A stretch of DNA of 13,019 bases. Source: Bifidobacterium breve (lineage in GTDB: Bacteria > Actinomycetota > Acidimicrobiia > IMCC26256 > PALSA-555). Positions 1-6,438 of this stretch are shown piece after piece. The notes under the pieces are model-generated. The model was not told where the DNA came from, did no database searches, and saw only the letters and a program-made list of their open reading frames with translations. The translations under genes were made by a program, and so were the position numbers. Within the stretch, counting starts at the first letter, position 1. Each line of letters opens with the position of its first letter. The DNA is taken from NCBI GenBank assembly GCA_945889545.1, contig CAMDCC010000052.1, positions 1 to 13,019 on the forward strand. The letters are read 5' to 3'.

Positions 1-182
1 TTGGTCAGCGACACGTCGTCGTACGGATCGCAGTGCAGATGCTCGACGGTCGCCGGCGTCTCGCTGCGCTCGTGCGTACCCCGGTGGAGGATCGTGACCT
101 CGTAGCCGCGGTCCACAAGCCCGCGGACGATGGGAATGCCGGTCGGTCCCGTACCCCCGACAACCAGAGCGCGATTACGCAT
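1..182 (-). CDS. NAD-dependent epimerase/dehydratase-like protein, N-terminal fragment
   Basis: Only the first 60 codons are present; the gene runs off the left edge of the window. The start ATG (180-182) lies inside the last codons of the upstream SDR gene, an 8-base overlap (ATGCGTAA) that implies translational coupling. The protein opens with RALVVGGTGPTG, a short beta strand followed by the glycine-rich GGxGxxG dinucleotide loop at residues 9-15. A second strand follows, YEVTILHRG (28-35), whose end normally contacts the adenine ribose. This is the N terminus of the extended SDR (NAD-dependent epimerase/dehydratase, NmrA-like) fold. The catalytic YxxxK is outside the window, so the substrate cannot be inferred. 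As the third gene of the leftward operon with a crotonase and a dienoyl-CoA-reductase-like SDR, it probably acts in the same catabolic route. Confidence 0.75.
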   Translation of the reverse strand, partial: MRNRALVVGGTGPTGIPIVRGLVDRGYEVTILHRGTHERSETPATVEHLHCDPYDDVSLT

Positions 183-1062
183 CTGGGTTGAACGGCCCCT
201 TGCCCATCTGGTCGCGCACGGTCACGACCTGCGGGTTCGTCAGGCTGCGGCGCTGCCAGTTCGCGCCGTCGACTACGAGCGTGTGTCCGGAGATGAAGCG
301 CCCGTACGGGGATGCGAGGAACGTCGCGGCCCAACCGAGCTCTTGGCGTTGTCCCACGCGCAACGCGGGCTGACATCCGTCCTTGTCGCTCGTGCGATCG
401 AGATTTCCCAAGATGGCGTCGGTCATGTCCTCGTGCGGGAACAGGCCGGGCACCAATCCGTTCACCTGGATTCCGTACGGGCCCCACTCGACCGCGAGTG
501 ATTCCGTGAGGTTCTTCACGCCGGCCTTTGCCGCAGCCGAGTGTGCGAAGCCCGGTCCACCGGTCCAGGCGTAGGTCGCACCCACATTGATGATCGAACC
601 CGGAGTTCCGGCAACGAAGTGGCGGCGGGCGAACTCGCGGGCGCAGAAGAACGTGCCGTTCAACGTGATGTCGACGACCGTGCGCCATGCGTTCGGCGAC
701 ATGTCCTCAGCAGGTACGGGGAAGTTCGCGGCCGCGTTGTTGACGAGGACGCCCGGCAACCCGAACTCCTTTTCGGCAGCATCGAACGCGCCAGCAACGC
801 TGTCGGGCTCGCGGATGTCGCACACCACCGTCGTGACGGGAGCGCCGAGCGCCTCGATGGCTTCTCGACCGGCGGCGAGGTGCTCAACCTTGCGGCTTGC
901 GATCACGATCGCTGCGCCGAGGCGGGCGAACTCTGACGCGATGGCTTTTCCGAGCCCAGTACCCGCACCGGTCACGAACACGGCGACGCCGTCGAACGTG
1001 CCGGGTTTCAGTGCCGTCTCACCAATCGGTGGCGGCGCGGGTAACCCTATCGGCTGAGTCAT
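175..1062 (-). CDS. SDR oxidoreductase resembling 2,4-dienoyl-CoA reductase
   Basis: A 295-residue short-chain dehydrogenase/reductase. The NADP(H)-binding loop TGAGTGLGKA is at residues 31-40, IASRK at 54-58, and NNAAANF at 108-114. There is no classical YxxxK: the residue four before Lys179 is Ser175. The spacing instead matches the mammalian 2,4-dienoyl-CoA reductase (DECR) arrangement as I recall it. Tyr164 lies 15 residues before Lys179, and Ser175 four before it, within GATYAWTGGPGFAHSAAAKAG, the same geometry as Tyr199/Ser210/Lys214 of DECR1. The SLAVEWGPYG run at 188-197 also fits. The likely reaction is NADPH reduction of an unsaturated acyl-CoA, or a related CoA-ester step. The first roughly 25 residues extend beyond the core fold, as does a C-terminal tail after VVDGANW. 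A GGGGAG about 12 bases upstream may serve as RBS. The gene sits 8 bases after the crotonase stop and overlaps the next gene by 8 bases. The substrate is inference only. Confidence 0.85.
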   Translation of the reverse strand: MTQPIGLPAPPPIGETALKPGTFDGVAVFVTGAGTGLGKAIASEFARLGAAIVIASRKVEHLAAGREAIEALGAPVTTVVCDIREPDSVAGAFDAAEKEFGLPGVLVNNAAANFPVPAEDMSPNAWRTVVDITLNGTFFCAREFARRHFVAGTPGSIINVGATYAWTGGPGFAHSAAAKAGVKNLTESLAVEWGPYGIQVNGLVPGLFPHEDMTDAILGNLDRTSDKDGCQPALRVGQRQELGWAATFLASPYGRFISGHTLVVDGANWQRRSLTNPQVVTVRDQMGKGPFNPDA

Positions 1063-1070
1063 GTTGTGGT

Positions 1071-1850
1071 TCAGCTCCCCGTGTAGCGCGGCGGTCGATC
1101 TTCGGCGCGCGCCGCTCGCATCTCGGCAACGTCATCGCTTCGGTTGATGAACGTTTGATAGATCATCTCGTCGTTCATCGAGGTTCGGATCTGTGGCACC
1201 GCGAGGTGACGGATCACCTCGCGGGCCATCTTGATCGTGACCGCGGGAGCCGCGGCGATCTGTTCGGCAATCTCGCGGGCGGTGGAGTCGAGCTCGTCGG
1301 CGGTGACGACGCGGCTCACGATCCCGTGCGTGAGCGCTTCGGTAGCGGTGAGCACGCGACCGGTCAGGACCATGTCGGTCACGACGCCGTGTCCACACAT
1401 CTCGTAGAGCACAGCGACGCCGCCGGTGTCGGGGATCACGCCGTATGTGGTCTCTGGCAGCCGGAACTTGGCGTCCTCCGACGCGATGCGCAGGTCGCAC
1501 AGCAACGCCCGTTGGAACGACCCACCCATGACCCAGCCCTTGCATGCCACGATCACCACGGCGTCGAGCTCCCAGAGCTGCTGGATGCCGCGGTGACCGC
1601 GTCGCATGAGCTCGTGGTGCGAGAGATCGGTCTTGGCGTTTCCGATCGAGCCGACATCGCGACCCGACGAGAACGACTTGCCTTCGCCTCGCCAGATGAC
1701 GGCTCGAACCTCGGGATGTGCTTTCAGCTCTTCGAGAATCTCGAAGAGTCGGAGGTCCATGTCGTCGTCGAAGGCATTGTGCTTCTCGGGGTTGTCGTTC
1801 GTGATGGTCGCGATCGACCCGTCGATGGCCAGATGGATGCGCTCGGTCAC
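1071..1850 (-). CDS. Enoyl-CoA hydratase/isomerase (crotonase) family protein
   Basis: A 259-residue crotonase-fold enzyme when read from the GTG at 1848-1850. That start is chosen because TERIHLAIDGSIATI is the usual first strand of the family. A TACCAT (-10 type) lies six bases upstream, which would suit a leaderless transcript. An in-frame ATG at 1890-1892 would add 14 atypical residues and overlap the divergent start. The first oxyanion-hole motif is FSSGRD (60-65); the second is in GWVMGG (105-110). Aligning CDLRIA with rat mitochondrial hydratase puts Gln113 at the first catalytic glutamate (Glu144), while Glu133 in LPET keeps the second (Glu164). A crotonase with only one glutamate may be an isomerase, a lyase or a slow hydratase. 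It is the first gene of the leftward operon and probably acts on a CoA thioester, ahead of the dienoyl-CoA-reductase-like SDR. Confidence 0.87.
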   Translation of the reverse strand: MTERIHLAIDGSIATITNDNPEKHNAFDDDMDLRLFEILEELKAHPEVRAVIWRGEGKSFSSGRDVGSIGNAKTDLSHHELMRRGHRGIQQLWELDAVVIVACKGWVMGGSFQRALLCDLRIASEDAKFRLPETTYGVIPDTGGVAVLYEMCGHGVVTDMVLTGRVLTATEALTHGIVSRVVTADELDSTAREIAEQIAAAPAVTIKMAREVIRHLAVPQIRTSMNDEMIYQTFINRSDDVAEMRAARAEDRPPRYTGS

Positions 1851-1856
1851 GGCGAG

Positions 1857-1862
1857 ATGGTA
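1857..1862 (-). promoter_or_regulatory. Possible leaderless -10 element for the leftward crotonase gene
   Basis: On the minus strand TACCAT fits the actinobacterial TANNNT -10 pattern and ends exactly six bases before the GTG at 1850. Transcription would then begin at or next to the start codon. No convincing -35 is visible. The hexamer alone is weak evidence, but it agrees with the start expected from the protein family. Confidence 0.3.
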
Positions 1863-1890
1863 GGCAACCTGGACGCACCGGGAGAGGGCC

Positions 1891-2715
1891 ATGGAGTATC
1901 AGGACATCCGATTCGACCTCGACGGTGGTGTGGCGGTGATCACGCTCGATCGCCCGTCGGCCCGGAATGCCTTCACTGGCCGCATGGGGATCGAGATCGG
2001 CCATGCATATCGGCAGTGCGACGCCAAGGACGAGGTGCGCGCCGTCGTGCTGACCGGCACGCCGCCGGCGTTCTGTGCGGGTGCCGACCTTTCCCGCGGC
2101 GCAAAGACCTTCACCGGCACGGGCGAGGCGGCGTCCCGCGAGGGCTTTACCGCCGCAGGCGTGGATCCGCCGGCATTCGCGATCCGCAAGCCGGTGATCG
2201 CCGCGATCAACGGTCATGCGATCGGCATCGGACTCACGCTCGCCCTCCAATGCGACATCCGGATCATTGCTGACGACGCCAAGTACGGGATCGTGCAGGT
2301 ACGGCGCGGGATGCTCGGCGACGCGTACTCCCACTGGACGTTGCCGCGCATTGCCGGCATCGCCAATGCCGCCGACATCTTGCTCACGGGACGGATGTTC
2401 GACGGGCGAGAAGCGCATGCGATGAGACTCGCCAGCCGATGTCTGCCCGCCAATCAGGTGCTACCGACCGCGATGGAGATCGCGCACGACATCGCAACGA
2501 ACGCCGCGCCAGTCTCGGTGGCGATGAGCAAGCGCTTGCTCTGGGAATCGCTCGAGCGGACACCCGAAGAGGTAGAACGCCTCGAAAGCGCACTTCACTT
2601 GCATCTGATGGATGGTCCCGACGTGCGCGAAGGCCCAGTGGCGTTCATCGAGAAGCGCACACCCGACTGGCGTCAGCGAGTGTCGACTGACTTCCCCGAC
2701 TGGCCGGAGGTCTGA
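1891..2715 (+). CDS. Enoyl-CoA hydratase/isomerase (crotonase) family protein
   Basis: A 274-residue crotonase-fold protein opening the rightward operon. A purine-rich GGGAGAGG just before the ATG may act as RBS. The first oxyanion-hole motif is FCAGADL (61-67), followed by NGHAIGIGLTLALQCDIRI (107-125) and the usual C-terminal REGPVAFIEKRTPDW (246-260). Aligned on CD (121-122) with rat hydratase, Thr116 and Gln136 stand where the two catalytic glutamates (Glu144, Glu164) are expected. Both acid/base residues are therefore missing although the fold motifs are intact. It may bind and act on an acyl-CoA by other chemistry (isomerisation, hydrolysis, C-C cleavage), or use a glutamate elsewhere. 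Its TGA overlaps the next ATG by one base (TGATG), so it is translationally coupled to the following SDR. The crotonase call is firm; the reaction is unknown. Confidence 0.87.
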   Translation: MEYQDIRFDLDGGVAVITLDRPSARNAFTGRMGIEIGHAYRQCDAKDEVRAVVLTGTPPAFCAGADLSRGAKTFTGTGEAASREGFTAAGVDPPAFAIRKPVIAAINGHAIGIGLTLALQCDIRIIADDAKYGIVQVRRGMLGDAYSHWTLPRIAGIANAADILLTGRMFDGREAHAMRLASRCLPANQVLPTAMEIAHDIATNAAPVSVAMSKRLLWESLERTPEEVERLESALHLHLMDGPDVREGPVAFIEKRTPDWRQRVSTDFPDWPEV

Positions 2716-3485
2716 TGGACCGCGATGAGCTTCGTGCGTTGTTCGATCTGACCGATCGTGTGGCGATCATCACGGGCGGCACCCGCGGTATCGGGCGGGC
2801 GATTGCCGAAGGTTTCGTGGCGGCGGGCGCCAAGGTTGTTGTCGCCAGTCGTAAGGCAGATGCCTGTGCCGAGACCGAGGCCCACCTCGTAGGGCTCGGC
2901 GGCGAGGCGCTCGGCGTGCCAACACATCTCGGCGACCTCGATGCTGTCGAAGCCCTTGTCGAACGCACGATGGATCGGTTCGGTCGTCTCGACATCGTCG
3001 TCAACAACGCCGTCAACCCATTGACGATGCCGATCGGTGAGATCACACCCGAAGCGTGGCAGAAGTCGTTCGATGTGAACCTGCGCGGTCCGGTGTTCCT
3101 CGTGCAGCATGCGCTCCCGCACCTCGAGACCAGTCCATCCGCAGCCGTCGTGAACGTGATCTCGGCCGGAGCGTTCCTGTTCTCACCGAACGTTGCGATG
3201 TATGCAGCAGGGAAGGCTGCGCTCATGTCGTTCACCCGAGCAATGGCAGCCGACTTCGCACCCCGCGGCATTCGCGTCAACGCGCTCGCGCCTGGGAGCG
3301 TCGACACCGACATGATGCGCAAGACCGCTCCTGAAGCGCAGGAGCGAATGGGTGCAGCCAGCTTTCAGCGGCGCGTTGCCGCAGCCGATGAGATGGTCGG
3401 ACCGGCGCTGTTCCTCGCTTCCGATGCGGCGAGCTTCATGACCGGTCAGGTACTCATCGTCGACGGCGGTCTGGTACCTCATTGA
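2715..3485 (+). CDS. Short-chain dehydrogenase/reductase (classical SDR)
   Basis: A 256-residue classical SDR with all family landmarks: TGGTRGIG cofactor loop (20-27), ASRK after the second strand (44-47), NNAV (97-100), Asn122, Ser150 and the catalytic YAAGK (Tyr163, Lys167). PGSVDTDM (193-200) precedes the substrate lid and VDGG (249-252) is at the C terminus. ASRK suggests NADPH preference, which is inference. The start overlaps the crotonase stop by one base, and a GGAGG lies five bases upstream, so the two are probably co-translated. In this operon a 3-hydroxyacyl-CoA dehydrogenase or a ketone/alcohol interconversion would fit, but many FabG-like SDRs look the same. The active-site set is complete, so an active oxidoreductase is likely. 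Confidence 0.9.
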   Translation: MDRDELRALFDLTDRVAIITGGTRGIGRAIAEGFVAAGAKVVVASRKADACAETEAHLVGLGGEALGVPTHLGDLDAVEALVERTMDRFGRLDIVVNNAVNPLTMPIGEITPEAWQKSFDVNLRGPVFLVQHALPHLETSPSAAVVNVISAGAFLFSPNVAMYAAGKAALMSFTRAMAADFAPRGIRVNALAPGSVDTDMMRKTAPEAQERMGAASFQRRVAAADEMVGPALFLASDAASFMTGQVLIVDGGLVPH

Positions 3486-3506
3486 GTATCGACTGGGAGG
3501 TCTGAC

Positions 3507-3965
3507 ATGGCCAGTGGTCCGAGGTTCCGTCATCTCGACGAACTCGAGTGGCAGGAGGTGCGGCGCCAGCAGCACGGCGATCACACAGCTTCGGTGTTCG
3601 AGAAGTGGCCGGAGTTCTCCGATCGCTACCTCACGGTCTACGCGAGGTACGAGCCGGGGATGATGGTGCACAAGCACGGTCACAACAGCGACCACGTCGT
3701 CTTCGTGATCGAGGGCGACATCATGTGCGGCGATGTCCATTGCCCGGCCGGTACGCACATCGCGCTCGATCAAGGCGACACCTTCGGGCCGTTCATCGCA
3801 GGTCCGAACGGTGCAGTGATGTTTGAGGTGATGATGGGCGACCCCCGTTCCTTCGCAGCTGACCCAGAAGGATGGGAACGCCTGCTCGCAGAGCGAGATG
3901 TGCAGCAGCTGCCGAATCCGCCGATCGATACGCCCGATTGGCTCGAGGACACGCGCACCGAATGA
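3507..3965 (+). CDS. Small single-domain cupin protein
   Basis: A 152-residue protein with one cupin barrel in the middle, starting 21 bases after the SDR stop with a clear GGAGG RBS. Cupin motif 1 can be laid on G51-x5-H57-x-H59-x3-H63-x6-G70. The glutamate expected after the HxH pair is a histidine (His63), and another histidine lies at 55, making a His-rich metal site (H55, H57, H59, H63). Motif 2 is around CPAGTHIAL (79-87), with His84 as the probable further ligand. Single cupins act as isomerases, dioxygenases, decarboxylases or small-molecule sensors, so the role is open; the neighbours suggest a step in the same catabolic pathway. The stop TGA overlaps the next ATG (ATGA). Confidence 0.82.
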   Translation: MASGPRFRHLDELEWQEVRRQQHGDHTASVFEKWPEFSDRYLTVYARYEPGMMVHKHGHNSDHVVFVIEGDIMCGDVHCPAGTHIALDQGDTFGPFIAGPNGAVMFEVMMGDPRSFAADPEGWERLLAERDVQQLPNPPIDTPDWLEDTRTE

Positions 3966-4912
3966 CACCCTTCGCGCGAAGCTCGGTCTCGTTCCGGCTC
4001 TACCCCCACAACGACCTGACCGCGCCGGCGATCGTCGAAGAGCTCCGGACGCAGGCTGCACTCGCGGCCGACCACGGCTTCGACGGTGTGATGACGAGCG
4101 AGCACCACGCGGGCTTCCACGGCTATCTCCCGAATCCTTTGCAAGCGGCGGGTTGGTGCCTCGAGGCGATGTCGACCGGTTGGGCCGCGCCCTCCCCGCT
4201 CCTCTTGCCGTTGCGACCACCAGCGTTGGTCGCGGAAGAGGTTGCGTGGTTAGCCGCGCGATTCCCGGGACGGGTGGGCATCGGTGTTGCGTCGGGTGCG
4301 CTCCAAGACGACTTCGCGGTGATGGGGCTCACGATGCACCACCTCGCCGAGCGATTCACCGAGGGACTCGAAGCGTTGGTCGGCATGCTCTCGGGAGAGA
4401 ACCCCGGTGCACTCGCAAAAGACCCCGCGATCAAGGAATGCGCTGAGCATCCGATCCCGGTTGTGAGTGCCGCGATGGGTTTCACCGCAGTGAGACGTGC
4501 GGCAGCGCTGGGCGTCGGAATCCTCTTCGACTCGTTGTCCCTCCCCGAGCGTTGTCGGGAGCTGACCGATGCCTACCGCGAAGCCGGGGGCACCGGTTCG
4601 GTGATCTTGATCAGGAGAGCGTGGTTGGGGGAACCACCGCAAGAGAAGGTGGATCAACAGCTCGACGTGTACCGCGGGTACTCGGCACGTGCCGCGATGA
4701 TGCATTGGGGAGGGAACGAGCTGATCGCCTCGTTCGACCCCGCAGAAGTTGTTGGCGGTCTCGCCGACGTTGCTCGCCGTGCGGACGCCGACGCGCTGAA
4801 CATTCGCGTGCACGTACCCGAGGTCTCGCCGGCCGACGTGCGAGAGCAGATCGCACTGTTGGGTGAACAGGTGCTGCCCTTGCTCCGAGTCGAGCTTGCC
4901 GAACTTGGTTGA
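3962..4912 (+). CDS. LLM-class (luciferase-like) flavin-dependent oxidoreductase
   Basis: A 316-residue TIM-barrel flavoprotein of the bacterial luciferase-like family, using FMNH2 or F420. The start is the ATG at 3962-3964, which overlaps the cupin stop by four bases (ATGA). An upstream in-frame ATG at 3872 would add 30 residues from inside the cupin gene and is rejected. SFRLYPHNDL (10-19) is the first strand. AADHGFDGVMTSEHHA (35-50) is the family hallmark, with the substrate/flavin-side SEHH. Then come the GRVGIGVASGALQDDF loop (103-118) and the helix-rich C-terminal part. Known members do Baeyer-Villiger, ring or alkyl hydroxylation, or F420-dependent reactions. As the only oxygenase candidate in the divergent cluster, it may perform the oxidative step. 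It ends three bases short of the convergent sulfatase gene. Confidence 0.88.
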   Translation: MTPFARSSVSFRLYPHNDLTAPAIVEELRTQAALAADHGFDGVMTSEHHAGFHGYLPNPLQAAGWCLEAMSTGWAAPSPLLLPLRPPALVAEEVAWLAARFPGRVGIGVASGALQDDFAVMGLTMHHLAERFTEGLEALVGMLSGENPGALAKDPAIKECAEHPIPVVSAAMGFTAVRRAAALGVGILFDSLSLPERCRELTDAYREAGGTGSVILIRRAWLGEPPQEKVDQQLDVYRGYSARAAMMHWGGNELIASFDPAEVVGGLADVARRADADALNIRVHVPEVSPADVREQIALLGEQVLPLLRVELAELG

Positions 4913-4915
4913 GCG

Positions 4916-6433
4916 TCAGCGCGTGATGGGGTGCCTCGGTGGGTACTTACCGAACGTCTTGAAGTGGTCTCGGATCCCGCTCGTGAACGAGTCGATGTAC
5001 GCGAGCTTGCGCACCAGGTAGCTGCGCGTCTCCTTCGGGTCGAGGTAGAGGTTGTAGAGCCGGCCATACGGATAGCGCTGGGCGACGCCCTCGAATCCAC
5101 CCAGGCTCTGGACGTCGCGGTCGTCGTCGGAGATCGACGCCAACATCAGCTTGTACTCGCCGACGCGCACGGCTGAGAACTGGTTCTGAAGCCAGTAGTA
5201 CTGGTACTTGCGGTTCGATCGACCCTCGGGAGCGAGGAGGAACGAGGACTGGTCGACGCCGTCGATAAAGCGATCATCGGGCATAGCTGCGTCTGCGCCA
5301 GCGAGCGCAAGCGCGGTCGGGAACATGTCGGTGAAGGAAAACAGACCGTCCGTCGTGTGATCGGCGTCGATCATGCCCGGCCATGCGAAAACTCCCGGGA
5401 CTCGCACGCCGCCCTCCCACGTGGACCCCTTCGCACATCGGAATGGCGTGTAGGCCGCGTCGGGCCATGTCTCCATGTTCGGTCCGTTGTCGGACGAAAC
5501 GAAGATCATCGTGTGCTCGAGCTGTCCGGTCTCTCGCAGCGTTTCCACGAGACGACCAACGATGTCGTCGAGCTCGATGAGCGTGTCTTTATATGGATGC
5601 TTGGCCGGTGAGGCGCCGAGGTATTTCTCGAGCGGGTAGTTGTCGAAGTGGGCGCCGCGGGTGCAGTGGTAGAGGAACCAAGGTTGTGAACCACCCGACA
5701 TTCGCTTGATGAAGTCCCTTGAGTACGTCGCCCATTTGTCGTCGAGTGTGGAGAGCACGGGAATCGTGACCTCTTCCACGTCCTCGGTGTCTCCACCCTT
5801 CACCGCGTGCACAAAGCAACGGTTGAACGGCTGGTTCTCGATCCAGCGCGTGCGCTCCTCGGAGTACGCGATCTCGGGAAAGAAGTAGGGATCACGCCAC
5901 TCGCTGTACATGTCGGAGACGGAGAGGAATCCGTAGAAGTCGTCGAAGCCCACGTGCTGGGGCTGCGACTCGCGGTTCTCGCCCATGTGCCATTTGCCGA
6001 CGGCCTGCGTGACGTAGCCGGCATCGCCGAGCAACTGGGCGAGCGTCACCTCGCCGTCGAGCCCGCCAGGTTGTCCGTACATCGGCGGGCGCAGGAGCCC
6101 GTGCCGCATCGGGAGCCGACCGGTCATCAACGATGCGCGCGACGGGCTGCACGAGGGCTCGCTGTAACACGACGTGAGGAGCAGTCCATCGCGCGCGAGC
6201 CGGTCGATGTTCGGCGTTGGCGCGCCGACCGCGACCCCGCCGCCGTAGCAGCCGAAGTCGCCCCATCCGACGTCGTCGAAGAGGATCACCAGGATGTTCG
6301 GGCGGCGGCCGTGTGTGCTCACGTAGTTCTCGAGTCGCTGACGAGCTGCGACGTTCTGCTCTTCGTGAACGAATGCCGGCTCTCGGTGCTCGGCAATCGG
6401 AACGGTTGCGGTGGCGATGGAATCGAACGTCAT
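4916..6433 (-). CDS. Sulfatase of the arylsulfatase / formylglycine type
   Basis: A type I sulfatase hydrolysing organic sulfate esters. The ATG at 6431-6433 is chosen (505 residues): a GAAGG lies upstream and it follows the Gfo/Idh stop by five bases. A GTG at 6466 would add 11 residues inside the upstream gene. Numbers below count from that longer form. The N-terminal metal site is ILFDDVGWGD (Asp64, Asp65). The signature CSPSRASLMTGR begins at Cys106, the residue matured to formylglycine by FGE or anSME; neither enzyme is in the window. Further active-site elements are GKWHMG (157-162), GAHFDNYP (271-278), SSDNGP (324-329; Asp326, Asn327) and AKGSTWEGGVRVP (345-357). No signal peptide is evident, so it is probably cytoplasmic. 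Last gene of the operon; the substrate is unknown, though co-transcription with Gfo/Idh and AKR genes suggests a sulfated sugar-like compound. Confidence 0.92.
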   Translation of the reverse strand: MTFDSIATATVPIAEHREPAFVHEEQNVAARQRLENYVSTHGRRPNILVILFDDVGWGDFGCYGGGVAVGAPTPNIDRLARDGLLLTSCYSEPSCSPSRASLMTGRLPMRHGLLRPPMYGQPGGLDGEVTLAQLLGDAGYVTQAVGKWHMGENRESQPQHVGFDDFYGFLSVSDMYSEWRDPYFFPEIAYSEERTRWIENQPFNRCFVHAVKGGDTEDVEEVTIPVLSTLDDKWATYSRDFIKRMSGGSQPWFLYHCTRGAHFDNYPLEKYLGASPAKHPYKDTLIELDDIVGRLVETLRETGQLEHTMIFVSSDNGPNMETWPDAAYTPFRCAKGSTWEGGVRVPGVFAWPGMIDADHTTDGLFSFTDMFPTALALAGADAAMPDDRFIDGVDQSSFLLAPEGRSNRKYQYYWLQNQFSAVRVGEYKLMLASISDDDRDVQSLGGFEGVAQRYPYGRLYNLYLDPKETRSYLVRKLAYIDSFTSGIRDHFKTFGKYPPRHPITR

Positions 6434-6438
6434 GAGCG

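Noticed and set aside
897..2273. Long plus-strand open frame (about 458 codons) across the leftward SDR and crotonase genes
   Set aside because: Its translation is rich in Arg, His, Gly and Asp with no fold-like pattern and it lies antisense to clearly recognisable enzymes. Long antisense frames are expected in GC-rich coding DNA.
3183..4220. Minus-strand open frame of about 345 codons opposite the cupin and luciferase-like genes
   Set aside because: Arg-rich shadow of real genes; no domain pattern and no plausible start context.
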